Shown piece by piece: positions 18,037 through 26,388 of a DNA stretch of 64,000 nt (the stretch's first letter is position 1; each line of letters starts with the position of its first letter). The notes beneath the pieces are model-generated. The model searched no databases. It had not been told where the DNA came from and worked only from the letters and a program-made list of their open reading frames with translations. A program made the position numbers and the translations under genes. This stretch comes from Winogradskya consettensis (GTDB lineage: Bacteria; Actinomycetota; Actinomycetes; Mycobacteriales; Micromonosporaceae), in contig NZ_BOQP01000008.1 in assembly GCF_018332715.1 (NCBI RefSeq), positions 310,001 through 374,000 on the forward strand, in the 5' to 3' direction.

Positions 18037-18855
18037 TCAGCCGGGGTTGGCGACGGCTTCGCGCAGGAAACGCTCGAATTGCCCGGGGTCGGAGAACATC
18101 GGGTAGTGGTCCGCGTCCGGCGCGGTGAACAGGCTGGCCGTGGGTGCCTGGTCCGCGAGCCGTTTCGCCCACAGCTGTGTGCCCTCGAAGTCCCGGCCGC
18201 CCGCGAAGACGGCGACGGGGGTGCCGATTTCCGCGAACCGTGTCTTGACCGGCGGGTCGAGCTCCACGCCGTGGTACTGCTCCATCGTCAGAATCCGGGC
18301 GTTCGCGACATGTCAGCCGATCAACCGGCGCCGATCGTCAGGGTCGGCCGCAGGGCTCCACGCATCGACGTCCACGACCGAGGCGGCGAGAATGTCCCGG
18401 TTGCGCACATGTTCCTCCACCTCGGCGAACACCTCGCGCATCCGCCGGCGGGCGGCGGTCTCCTGCGCGGACGGGTCGGGGAACTCGCCGAACGAGCTGG
18501 CCACGGCGCACACCTTGGACACCCGGTCCGGGTGCCGGTGCGCGAAGGCCAGTGCCTGGCGCCCGCCGTCGGACACGCCCACCAGCGTGGCCCGGGAGAC
18601 ACCGACGGCGTCCAGCACCGCCTCGAGGTCGTCGATCTCGCTGTATGACCCGCTGCTCCAGGACGACAAGCCGGTGTCGCGGTAGTCCCAGGTGGTGACC
18701 CGGGCGATGCCGGCGAGCCACGCCAGGGTCGTATCCCACATCCTCATGTCGGCCAGACCCGCGTTGAGCAGCACGACATCCGGTCCGTGCCCATGCTGGC
18801 GGTAGTAGAGGTAACCATGGGGAACTTCTACGAAACCGTCCACAACTGTCCTCAT
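18037..18855 (-). pseudogene. Alpha/beta hydrolase interrupted by one in-frame TGA
   Basis: This is a full-length alpha/beta hydrolase frame (273 codons) with a single TGA at 18313-18315. The upstream part starts MRTVVDGFVEVPHGYLYYRQ and contains the nucleophile elbow GVSDGGRQAL. The downstream part resumes in the same frame directly after the stop (HVANARILTMEQYHGVEL) and carries the acid strand VAVFAGGRDFEG and the histidine DADHYPMFSD. A tryptophan would fit at the stop (RRLIG-W-HVANAR), so TGG to TGA is the simplest change. If the base is right the enzyme is dead, since Ser and His are on separate pieces. It could also be a sequencing error. The downstream ATG at 18285 could give an 82-aa fragment. 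Confidence 0.85.
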
Positions 18856-19192
18856 AGGCCCCTGAGCATGTGACCTGTCCGCCGCCGAAGCAAACAGATA
18901 AGCACCGATCGGCGATCGGCGCGGGCCTGAGCCCCCGGACACCTCCGGTCAGTCTTCCGCGGCGAGCTGAACCGGACGGGCACCCGGAGCCGTACCAATA
19001 GCATGCGGAACAAGAAGGTCTGCCCGCTCGCCGACGTGACGAGATTTCTGCGTCTGGACGGGCCCCCTCAGGGCGGTGACCTGCTGCTTCAGCGGGTGCT
19101 GAGGCGGATCAGAGCAGAGGCTTCGGGTACGCAACCCGAGCCCCGTCGCCCCTGAGGTGAACTGGCGGGCCCGTGGTCCGTTGTGTACTTGC

Positions 19193-20251
19193 ATGTTGAA
19201 CGACATCCGGGCGCTGACCCCCAGGATCCGCGAGCTGGCCCCGGGGATCGCCGCGACCGGCACTATTCCCGGCGCGCTGCATTCCCGGCTGGCCCGCACC
19301 GGAGTGTTCCGGCTCGCCGCGCCGCGTTGGGCGGGTGGGGTCGAGGCCGACCCGCTGGTCACCGCCGGGGTGCTCGAGGAGCTGGGCTGGGCGGACGGGT
19401 CGGTGGGCTGGTCGGTGATGGTCGGCGCGGTGGCGGGGCTGGCGCTCGGGTTCCTGCCGCAGGGGGTGACCGCGGAGCTCCTGGACGATCCGGGGCTGGC
19501 GATGGCGGTGGTCCCGGAGCCGGCCGGGCGGGCGATCGCGGTGCCGGGCGGGTTCCTGGTGAGCGGGCACTGGGCGGTCTCGGGCGGCGCCGAGCACGCG
19601 ACGTGGCTGTCGGCCGGGTGTCTGATCGGCGGGGTGGCGGTGCGGCAGATGCTGTTGCCGGTGACGGCGGTGACGGTCCACCACGGCGAGCCGGCCGCGG
19701 GGCTGCGCGGGGCCGGGGCCCGGGAGTTCGACGTGGCGGGGCTCTTCGTGCCGCACACGCACTCGTACGCCCTGACCGACCAGCCCTCGGACCCCGGCTG
19801 GCTCTACACGTTCCCCACGAGGTCGCTGTTCGCGTTCGGCGTCGCCGCCGTGGCGCTGGGCATCGCGCGGGCCGCCATCGACGACGTCGCCGAACGGGTG
19901 CGGGACACCGCACTGGGGCGTGACTTCGCGGGGGTCGCGGTGGCGCGGGCGACGTCGTTGCGGGACGGCGGGTTCGCGTACCTGATGTCGGAGATGGCCG
20001 CGGAGGGCAGCGACGCCGTACGGCGGGCGAGGTTGCGGCTGGCGATCGCGTCCGCGGCGCAGAACGCCGCCCGCGCCGTCGACCTGGTCCACGACGCCGC
20101 CGGCAAGGCCGAGCTGGACCTCGGGGACACCCTGGACCGGCGCCTGGCCGACGTCCACGCGGCGGCCCGGCACGAGATGGTCAGCGACGACGTCGTAGCC
20201 GCCGCGGGCGCCGTGCTGGCAGGGGACGAGCACGCAGCCGCAGCGCTCTGA
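19193..20251 (+). CDS. Acyl-CoA dehydrogenase-fold flavoprotein (HpaB/monooxygenase-like)
   Basis: A 352-aa protein with the acyl-CoA dehydrogenase fold: helical N-terminal domain (VLEELGWADGSVGWSVMVG), central beta domain with the flavin-contacting GGFLVSGHWAVSGGAEHATW, and a C-terminal helical bundle (AFGVAAVALGIARAAIDD, AAQNAARAVDLVHDAAG). GHWxxxSGxxHAxW is more like flavin-dependent monooxygenases and oxidases of the HpaB/DszC/NcnH branch than beta-oxidation enzymes. No partner flavin reductase is adjacent. ATG at 19193 is preferred because the conserved start is LTPRIRELAPGI; no good ribosome site is visible. The last codons lie in the first unit of a 36-bp tandem repeat that runs on past the stop. 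Confidence 0.8.
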   Translation: MLNDIRALTPRIRELAPGIAATGTIPGALHSRLARTGVFRLAAPRWAGGVEADPLVTAGVLEELGWADGSVGWSVMVGAVAGLALGFLPQGVTAELLDDPGLAMAVVPEPAGRAIAVPGGFLVSGHWAVSGGAEHATWLSAGCLIGGVAVRQMLLPVTAVTVHHGEPAAGLRGAGAREFDVAGLFVPHTHSYALTDQPSDPGWLYTFPTRSLFAFGVAAVALGIARAAIDDVAERVRDTALGRDFAGVAVARATSLRDGGFAYLMSEMAAEGSDAVRRARLRLAIASAAQNAARAVDLVHDAAGKAELDLGDTLDRRLADVHAAARHEMVSDDVVAAAGAVLAGDEHAAAAL

Positions 20252-20329
20252 ACCAAGGGGGACGAGCACGCCGCCGGGGCGCTCCGGACAGAGGGGGACG
20301 AGCACGCAGCCGGGGCGTTCCAGGAAAAG
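20222..20329 (+). repeat. Three 36-bp tandem repeats spanning the stop of the flavoprotein gene
   Basis: Units begin at 20222, 20258 and 20294, each with GGGGACGAGCACG near the start. The period is exactly 12 codons, so read through the stop the units would encode GDEHAAAAL(stop)TK, GDEHAAGALRTE and GDEHAAGAFQEK. The first unit holds the gene's last codons and TGA; the second has CGG in that place. This indicates duplication of the gene's 3' end followed by a point change that either created or lost the stop. Confidence 0.9.
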
Positions 20330-20350
20330 ACGGTCCACTATCCTTCGGCG

Positions 20351-21061
20351 GTGTTCGCGCGCGGTGTGTCCCTCCTTGTCCTTCCCCTGCTGCTCGGTGG
20401 GTGTGTCGTGCCCGTGCTGGCTCCCGTCGCGCTGTCCGCCGCGCCGACCGCCCTCGTGTTCGATTACGAGGGGGAGAGCGCGGAGGAGGACACGATCAAC
20501 CAGCTGCTGACGATCGACAACAACGGCACCGACACGTTCGCCCCGCTGCTGGAGCTGACCGCGATCGACTTCCTCGGCGCCGAGCTGCCGGACATCGAGG
20601 TGTCGACGATCTTCGGCAGCGACCGGGGTGAGCTGGTGACGCCGCCCGGCCCGAACGTCGACGTGCTGCGCTTCACCGGCGAGGACCTGACCCGCGTCGA
20701 CGACGTGCGGGTCAAGGTGCTGCGCGCGCAGGTCGTCGAGCCGGTCGAGGTGGAGTTCGACCCGCAGACGGAGCTGCTGGACGACGACGGCGAGGAGGTC
20801 GGCCGCAACGAGCGGTTCTCCTGGGTGAGCGTCTACAACGACAACGACGTACCGATCAGGGTGCGGCTTGTCTACATCGTCTGGGATGTTCCCCCGCCGG
20901 GGCGCACCCAGCAGGCGATCGCGACGTTCCCGGTCCGCGGGCTGGTCACGGTCGGCGCGGGGGACTCCGAGATCGTCGGGCTCAACGGCAGCGCCGAGGC
21001 CGCCAACGCCAAGTACGCCGGGAAGCAGCCGACCAGCGTCAAGGCGTACTTTTCACGCTAG
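20351..21061 (+). CDS. Putative lipoprotein of unknown function
   Basis: A 236-aa exported protein. The N-terminus (MFARGVSLLVLPLLLGGC) is a lipoprotein signal with Cys18 as the lipidated residue. The mature part is acidic and beta-rich (LLTIDNNGTDTFAPLLELTAI, FSWVSVYNDNDVPIRVRLVYIVWD) with no catalytic motif I recognise; its paired strands resemble immunoglobulin-like or fimbrial-type sandwiches. The GTG start lies 21 bp after the 36-bp repeat array. It overlaps the convergent ECF sigma gene by 9 bp at the stops. It is probably a cell-surface protein, but I cannot assign a role. Confidence 0.75.
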   Translation: MFARGVSLLVLPLLLGGCVVPVLAPVALSAAPTALVFDYEGESAEEDTINQLLTIDNNGTDTFAPLLELTAIDFLGAELPDIEVSTIFGSDRGELVTPPGPNVDVLRFTGEDLTRVDDVRVKVLRAQVVEPVEVEFDPQTELLDDDGEEVGRNERFSWVSVYNDNDVPIRVRLVYIVWDVPPPGRTQQAIATFPVRGLVTVGAGDSEIVGLNGSAEAANAKYAGKQPTSVKAYFSR

Positions 21062-21601
21062 AGCGGTCTTGAGCGCCCGTAATGCGTAATGCGCGCGGGA
21101 TTTGACCGTGCCGACCGGGAGGCCGAACTTCTCGGCGATCTCCTCGGTGCTGCTGCCGCGCAGGTAGACCTCGGACAGGATGTCGCGGTGGGCCGGGCTG
21201 AGCCGGTTGAACGCGTGCTTCATGGAGTGGGTGGCCAGCGCGGACGCGGTGGTGTCGTCGGCGCCGGGGATCCAGGTGAAGTCGACCAGGCCGATCTCGG
21301 TGGGCCGGGTGCGGCGCATCCGGACGGCGTCGATGACCAGCCGCCGGGCGACGGTGAACAGCCACCGCCGGGCGCTCTCCTCGTCGCGAGGCAGGGCGCC
21401 GATGTGCCGCCAGGCGCGCAGCATCGTCTCCTGCAGCAGGTCCTCGGCGGTGTGCCGTTCGCCGCGGGTCAGGACTAGCAGGTAGCGCATGACGTCGCGG
21501 GAGTGCCCGGCGTGCAGCGCGGTCATCCGGTCGTCCATTTCCCGGTAGTGCGTGGAGGGCATTTCCTGGTAGTGCGTGGACGGTTCCTGGACGCAGGTCA
21601 C
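21053..21601 (-). CDS. ECF RNA polymerase sigma factor
   Basis: A 182-aa extracytoplasmic-function sigma factor. Region 2 (HSRDVMRYLLVLTRGERHTAEDLLQETMLRAWRH) carries the DLLQETMLRAW core-binding and -10 recognition helices. Region 4 (RLSPAHRDILSEVYLRGSSTEEIAEKFGLPVGTVKSR) is the -35-binding helix-turn-helix. No anti-sigma gene is adjacent, since the next gene downstream is convergent, so how it is controlled is open. The first 22 residues contain a perfect-frame repeat (PSTHYQEM, then THYREM) from a 24-bp tandem duplication at 21539-21586; the native start may be ATG at 21538 (MDDRMTALHAGH), just after it. Confidence 0.92.
   Translation of the reverse strand: MTCVQEPSTHYQEMPSTHYREMDDRMTALHAGHSRDVMRYLLVLTRGERHTAEDLLQETMLRAWRHIGALPRDEESARRWLFTVARRLVIDAVRMRRTRPTEIGLVDFTWIPGADDTTASALATHSMKHAFNRLSPAHRDILSEVYLRGSSTEEIAEKFGLPVGTVKSRAHYALRALKTALA
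21539..21586 (-). repeat. Two 24-bp tandem units at the start of the ECF sigma gene
   Basis: The adjacent units 21539-21562 and 21563-21586 share the core GGTAGTGCGTGGA and differ at a few positions. On the minus strand they encode STHYREMD-like and STHYQEMP-like octapeptides in frame. They lie between the candidate starts at 21601 and 21538, so they either extend the protein N-terminus or form part of the leader. Confidence 0.8.
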
Positions 21602-21666
21602 GACGATCCCCCCGTACTCGCGAAAGGCGGCGGCGGCACCGCGCGGCCCGAGCGTAGGGGGGTGCG

Positions 21667-21695
21667 CTGATATCTGACTTACACGCGACTGTCAA
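21667..21695 (-). promoter_or_regulatory. Consensus-like promoter for the ECF sigma gene
   Basis: On the minus strand TTGACA (21690-21695) is followed after exactly 17 nt by TATCAG (21667-21672), about 65 bp upstream of the first sigma start codon. Both hexamers and the spacing fit the primary sigma factor, so this ECF gene appears to be transcribed by the housekeeping polymerase rather than only by itself. Confidence 0.65.
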
Positions 21696-21770
21696 AGCAG
21701 TGTAATGACCATGGGCATTATTTTGACCACTGAAAGTGACGAAGGAATCGATCCCGAGCTATAAGTTTTA

Positions 21771-24500
21771 TCACGAGCCCATCGTGGTCACCCGCTCGCG
21801 GAGCCGCCGGGACACGGGGGACTGTTCGTGGGCGAGCAGCGCGAGGGCCTCACCCCAGGCCTGACCGGCGGCCTCGACCTGCCCTGCGGCCGCCATGGCG
21901 TCGCCGGCTGCGGCGAGCGCGTCCGCGGCGGGGGCGTCGGCGTCCGCCTCGTGATAGAACCGCGCTGCCCGCCGCCACGAGCGCACCGCCTCCGGCAGAT
22001 CCCCGGCCTGCGCGTGGGCACGGCCCAGCACCTGCCAGGCGTCGCCCAGCCCGGTGACGTCCTGGTAGCCCTCGAAGAGCCGCATCGCCTCGCGGGCCAG
22101 CCGCTCCGCCTCGGTGCCGCGGCCCAGCTCCGCGGTGCTCGCCGCGATCCCGGCCAGGGCGTCGGCGAGCAGCTTGTCGTCACCGGCCGCGCGGGCCGGG
22201 CCCACCAGTCCGGACAACTCGGCGATCGCCTCCTCGTGGCGGCCCTCCGCACGCCGGATCATCGCGAGGTTGAGCCGTGCTCGGCTGAGCTCCCCGGTCA
22301 GCCCCAGGCCGTCCAGCAGGTGCCGGGCCCGGTCCAGGTGCGCGGCGGCGTCGGGGAGGCGGCGCATCGAGTAGTGGGCGCCGGCGAGCGTACGGTGCAT
22401 CCGGGCCTGACCCACCAGATCGCCGCCGGCCACCGCGGCCTGCAAGGCGGTCCGCGCCGTCGAGACCCAGTCCAGCCAGCGGCCGCTGCGCTCGAAGAAC
22501 TGCTGCATCGCGATGGTGAGCTGCCACGCGTCGGCGTGCTCCCCACGCCGCCCGCCCCGCCGGACCAGCTCGGTCAGGGCGTGCTGCTCCGCGGCGAACC
22601 AGCGCATGGCGTCGCCCTGACCGGCGAACGCCAGCGGGGTCGCGCCGGGCCCGGGATCGCCGAGCGCCTGATACCCCGGGTAGGCGAGCAGTCGCCGGTG
22701 CGCGGCGTACGCGGTGGCGCGGTAGAAGCGGGCACAGGCGGCGGTCGCGGCGGTCCGGGCCTGCGGCGGGTCGTGCTTCTCGCTCAGCTCTGCCGCGTAC
22801 GCCCGGAGCAGATCATGGGTCCGGAACCGCCCCGGCCGGTCCTCGGTGATCAGATGTGCCCGTTCGAGTTCGGCGATGAGGGCGCGCCCGGTCCGCAACG
22901 GCACCCCGGCGAGCCCGGCGGCGGCCGCGATCGACATGTCCGGCACGGGGTGCAGCGGCATCAGCCGGAACAGCCGCGCCGCCGGCTCGGACAGCGCCCG
23001 GTAGGACCAGGAGAAGACCGCGCGCAGATCGGTGTGCGGGTCGGTGCTGCCGAACCCGGCGAGGCTGCCGTGCGCGAGGGCGAGCTCCGCCGCGATCCGC
23101 CCGAGCGGCACCCCGGGATGCCCGGCCGCCCGCGCGCTGAGCACCGCGAGGGCCAGCGGCAACCGCCCGCATCCCTCGATGATCCGGGCCGCGGCGGCGG
23201 GTTCCCGCCCGACCCGCTCCGGGCCGAGTCGGCGTTCGAGGGCCTCGCGTGCCTCGGCGGCACCGGGCAGTCCCAGCGGCAGCGGGTGCGCGCCGGACGA
23301 CGTGAGCAGGCCGGTGAGCTGGGTACGGCTGGTCACGATGACCAGGCAGCCGGGGGAGCCGGGCAGCAGGTGGCGCACCTGCTCGGTGTCGCGGCAGTTG
23401 TCGAGCACGATCAGCACCCGGCGCCCGGCGAGGGCGCTGCGGTAGAGCCCGGACCGGCCGTGCAGTTCGCCGGGGATCGCGTCCTGCGGCACGCCGAGCG
23501 AGCCCAGGAACCCGCGCAGCGCCTTGCCGGGGCTCAGGACGTCGTCGTGGCGGTCGAAACCGCGCAGGTCGGCGTAGAGCTGCCCGTCCGGGTAGTCGCC
23601 GGCCAGCTGGTGGGCGAGACGGACGGCCAGGGTGGTCTTGCCGACGCCCGGCATCCCGTCGATGGCCAGCACGGTCGTGGTGCCGCGGTCGGCACGCGCG
23701 ACGATGCGGTGGGCGCGGGCGAGCGGGCCGGTGCGCCCGCTGAAGAACGGCGGGTCGGGCGGGAGCTGGGCGGGCCGGGCGGGCGGGGGTGCGGCGGTGA
23801 CCCGCTCGTACGCCGCTCGCAGCTCGGGCCCGGGATCGGCCGCGGTGTGCAGGACCGCCGCCGCCTCGGCCTGCCTGCCGTCGGCCGCGTACGCGAGCAG
23901 CAGCCGCGCCTGCAGAGCCTGGTCGAGGGGATGGTCCCGGGCTGCCGCGGCCAGCAGGGGCAGGACGCGCCGCAGCTGACCGGTGGCATCGGCGAGGTCG
24001 CCGGCCTCGCGGGCGGCGCGGGCCCGCTCGGCCTCGACGGCGGCGAACGCGGGATGGGTCCGGCCGGGGGGTTCCAGCCCGGCGGCGCAGCGTCCGCGCC
24101 ACAGGGCGAGTGCCTGCGAATACAGATCCAGCGACCGCTCCTGGCGTGCCCGCCCGGTGAGCTGACGGAAGTCCTCGAGGTCGAAAGTGGACCCGGCCGG
24201 GCTCAGCCGGTATCCCGACAGCCGGCTGCTGATGAAACTGCCGCCCGAACGCGCGGGCAGGCCCGGCTCGAGCAGCCGGCGCAGCGTGCCGACGTGCCGG
24301 TGCACGACGTTCGCGGCGCTGGCCGGGGCGGCACCGTCGTAGAGCAGCCCGATCAGGTCGTCCATCGGCACGGGCGAGCCGGCGCGGGCGAGCAGCAGGG
24401 CCAGGACGAGCCGCTGCTGACGGGCCCCGAGGTCCAGCCCGGTGCCGGCCCGCGTGACCGTCAGCGCACCGAGGAGGGAGAACTGGATCGCCATCGCCAC
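21771..24500 (-). CDS. AfsR/SARP-family transcriptional regulator (BTAD, NB-ARC, TPR)
   Basis: A 909-aa multidomain regulator. An OmpR-like winged helix (1-95) is followed by the BTAD helical domain (about 96-240), and an NB-ARC/STAND ATPase with the P-loop GMPGVGKTT at 282-290, Walker B VLIVLDNC, and VIVTSRTQL as sensor 1. The C-terminal ~300 residues are TPR-like helical repeats (LDRARHLLDGLGLTGELSRARLNLAMIRRAEGRHEEAI). The family switches on secondary-metabolite or morphological genes when an ATP-dependent sensor opens. It lies 13 bp downstream of the ROK-like regulator on the same strand, so the pair is probably one transcript. No biosynthetic cluster is visible here. Confidence 0.9.
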   Translation of the reverse strand: MAMAIQFSLLGALTVTRAGTGLDLGARQQRLVLALLLARAGSPVPMDDLIGLLYDGAAPASAANVVHRHVGTLRRLLEPGLPARSGGSFISSRLSGYRLSPAGSTFDLEDFRQLTGRARQERSLDLYSQALALWRGRCAAGLEPPGRTHPAFAAVEAERARAAREAGDLADATGQLRRVLPLLAAAARDHPLDQALQARLLLAYAADGRQAEAAAVLHTAADPGPELRAAYERVTAAPPPARPAQLPPDPPFFSGRTGPLARAHRIVARADRGTTTVLAIDGMPGVGKTTLAVRLAHQLAGDYPDGQLYADLRGFDRHDDVLSPGKALRGFLGSLGVPQDAIPGELHGRSGLYRSALAGRRVLIVLDNCRDTEQVRHLLPGSPGCLVIVTSRTQLTGLLTSSGAHPLPLGLPGAAEAREALERRLGPERVGREPAAAARIIEGCGRLPLALAVLSARAAGHPGVPLGRIAAELALAHGSLAGFGSTDPHTDLRAVFSWSYRALSEPAARLFRLMPLHPVPDMSIAAAAGLAGVPLRTGRALIAELERAHLITEDRPGRFRTHDLLRAYAAELSEKHDPPQARTAATAACARFYRATAYAAHRRLLAYPGYQALGDPGPGATPLAFAGQGDAMRWFAAEQHALTELVRRGGRRGEHADAWQLTIAMQQFFERSGRWLDWVSTARTALQAAVAGGDLVGQARMHRTLAGAHYSMRRLPDAAAHLDRARHLLDGLGLTGELSRARLNLAMIRRAEGRHEEAIAELSGLVGPARAAGDDKLLADALAGIAASTAELGRGTEAERLAREAMRLFEGYQDVTGLGDAWQVLGRAHAQAGDLPEAVRSWRRAARFYHEADADAPAADALAAAGDAMAAAGQVEAAGQAWGEALALLAHEQSPVSRRLRERVTTMGS

Positions 24501-24513
24501 CCACGGTAACCCT

Positions 24514-25491
24514 TCACGCGCTGGGGACGGTGGCGCGCCCGGCCAGCTCCGCGACCATCCCCGCCGAGGCGAGCCGGGCCGCTCCGGCGAGGACCGGATC
24601 CCCGGCCACGGCGCTGCCCACGATCCGCGGGGGAGTCGGCACCCGCCGGGCCACGGTCTCGCGGACCTCGTCGAGGAGTTCGTCCGACCTGGTCAGCGGG
24701 CGGCTCAGCACCACCAGCGCCGGGTCCGCCACCATGCAGACCAGCGTGATCGCGGAAAGGGTCCGCTCGTGGCCCTGCGGCAGCCCGGCCAGGTGCGGGA
24801 ACATGCGGTGCACCGCCCCGGCGGCTCCGTGGCGCCCGGTGCGTGGCTTGCCGTCCAGCACCATGGTGACCCGCAGCGACGGGTCCGCCGAGACCAGGAC
24901 GAAGTCGCCGCAATCACGCCCGGCACCGATCTCGGCCTCGGCGAGCGCGGCGAGGTGCGCGTTCGGGCGTACGCGTACCGATGATCCGATCAGCTCCGTG
25001 GCCCCGGCGGCGAGCCGCTCCGCCGTGCCCGCCGGCAGGTCCGAGGGAATCCCGACAACGACCTCCCGGACCCGCTCCGCTCCATCGCTGACCTGCGCGC
25101 ACAGCCCGGCGATCCCCTCCGGCGAAAGATCACCGGCCACGGTCACCACCCGGCCGATCCCGTACGCGTCCACCCCGCGCGCCACCATCCGCAGCCCGTC
25201 GGCGTGCACCGTCACGAACCCGGCCCGCGGCACCCGGAAGACCCGCGGCTTGGGCCCCTTGGCGACCCGCCGCCGGGCCACCTCCTCGATCGCCCCGGCG
25301 GCGGTCAGCGCATTGAGCAGCTTGTTCGCCGTGACCACGGACATCCCGACGGTCTCGGCCACCTCCCGCACCGTGAGCATCCCGCCGTCGCTGATGGCAC
25401 CGATCGCCCCGGCCGCCAGGCTCCGCCGCATCTCCTTGTTCGTCTCGATCCACCGGGTGTTCCCGCCGGCACGCTTCACCAGATCGCTCAC
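24514..25491 (-). CDS. ROK-like transcriptional regulator
   Basis: A 325-aa protein. The N-terminal winged helix-turn-helix (MLTVREVAETVGMSVVTANKLLNALTAAGAIEEV, ~38-70) is followed by a degenerate sugar-kinase/ROK-like domain (~90-320). The catalytic DxGxT and zinc motifs of true ROK kinases are not evident, so it is probably a regulator that has lost kinase chemistry. Ligands of the family are sugars or sugar phosphates. It heads a likely two-gene unit with the AfsR-like gene and is divergent from a small secreted protein across ~120 bp, which could be its target. Confidence 0.75.
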   Translation of the reverse strand: MSDLVKRAGGNTRWIETNKEMRRSLAAGAIGAISDGGMLTVREVAETVGMSVVTANKLLNALTAAGAIEEVARRRVAKGPKPRVFRVPRAGFVTVHADGLRMVARGVDAYGIGRVVTVAGDLSPEGIAGLCAQVSDGAERVREVVVGIPSDLPAGTAERLAAGATELIGSSVRVRPNAHLAALAEAEIGAGRDCGDFVLVSADPSLRVTMVLDGKPRTGRHGAAGAVHRMFPHLAGLPQGHERTLSAITLVCMVADPALVVLSRPLTRSDELLDEVRETVARRVPTPPRIVGSAVAGDPVLAGAARLASAGMVAELAGRATVPSA

Positions 25492-25612
25492 ACCAAGCTC
25501 CGACGGCGAAAACCCCCGTCAGGTTCAGCCGCTGTCGCGTCTCTCACGTCCACTACTTCCCGTAGCGTCACGAGTACGCGTACCGTTTCCATCGCATTCA
25601 GGGGGAATTGTC

Positions 25613-26077
25613 ATGCACCGCCGCCTGCCCGTCCTGGCCGCTCTCTCCACCGCCTTCTTCGCGCACGGAGCGGCCGTGGTCGTCGCGCCCGCCGTCGCCG
25701 CCGCACCCGCACCTGTCTGCGGCTCGGTCATCGCCGACTGGGAAACCCTCGGTCTCGCCGCGTTGTACACCGGCAGGGCCACCGGGCAGTTGACGGCCGG
25801 CGACGTCGGCATCGTGCTGGTCGCCGGCCGGGGCACCACCACGGCGGCGGACAACACCTCGCTCAACCTGACCGCCGCCGAGGCGCGAATCGCGGGATAC
25901 CGCTACGCCAACCAGCCGGTCCTGCTCATCCATGGCGCCGACGTGGACTGGTCACTGCGGCTCCCGGTCTGCGCCGACCGGCTGGCGCCGGCCCGGGTCA
26001 CCGCTGCCCAGGTCGACATCCAGCCGTCCGGCCAGGGCGCACCCGCCGCGACCGGCGGGGTGACCCGGCGGCTCTAG
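25613..26077 (+). CDS. Small secreted protein, function unknown
   Basis: A 154-aa protein with a clear signal peptide (MHRRLPVLAALSTAFF...APAVAAAPAP, cleavage near residue 32). The mature part has two cysteines (CGSVIADWETL and RLPVCADRL) that could form one disulfide, and no motif I recognise. AGGGGGAA lies 5 nt before the ATG. The gene ends in CTAG shared with the convergent TM2 gene, both using TAG. Confidence 0.75.
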   Translation: MHRRLPVLAALSTAFFAHGAAVVVAPAVAAAPAPVCGSVIADWETLGLAALYTGRATGQLTAGDVGIVLVAGRGTTTAADNTSLNLTAAEARIAGYRYANQPVLLIHGADVDWSLRLPVCADRLAPARVTAAQVDIQPSGQGAPAATGGVTRRL

Positions 26078-26388
26078 ATGCCGCCCTCCTCGAGGATGTT
26101 GTAGCGGGACATGATCGCGGCGCGGCGGGAGTGGTTGACCGTGCGGACGCGGCGGGCGATGAAGAACACGTCGAGGAGGGTCCAGATGCCGAGCCCGCCG
26201 AGCGTGAAGAGCATCGCGATGGAGCGTGCGGTGTCGCCGAGGTAGAAGCGGTGGCCGCCGAGGATGCCGACGACGCACCACAGCCCGTACGCGATGCGCT
26301 TGTCCTTCTTCACCGAGTCGTACTCGGCCTCGGCGCGCTGCACCCGGATCTTCTCCCACTTCGGCAGCGCGGCCGGCCCCAGGCTCAT
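26074..26388 (-). CDS. TM2-domain membrane protein
   Basis: A 104-aa protein with a charged N-terminal helix (KWEKIRVQRAEAEYDSVKKDKR) and a TM2 domain of two membrane helices. The first helix leads into the hallmark GGHRFYLGDT, and the second, LFTLGGLGIWTLLDVFFI, ends in a basic stretch. TM2 proteins are widespread and mostly uncharacterised. Its ATG overlaps the stop of the upstream SDR gene (ATGA), so it belongs to that operon. The C-terminus is NILEEGGI, and its stop shares CTAG with the opposing gene. Confidence 0.85.
   Translation of the reverse strand: MSLGPAALPKWEKIRVQRAEAEYDSVKKDKRIAYGLWCVVGILGGHRFYLGDTARSIAMLFTLGGLGIWTLLDVFFIARRVRTVNHSRRAAIMSRYNILEEGGI

Noticed and set aside
18313..18315. 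UGA as a selenocysteine codon in the alpha/beta hydrolase
   Set aside because: No selenocysteine insertion hairpin is apparent just downstream, and the residue position is not catalytic; nonsense or error is simpler.
19003..19155. 50-aa open frame starting MRNKKVCPLADVTRFL
   Set aside because: No ribosome site, no family resemblance, and it ends in a GC-rich gap; not enough to call a gene.
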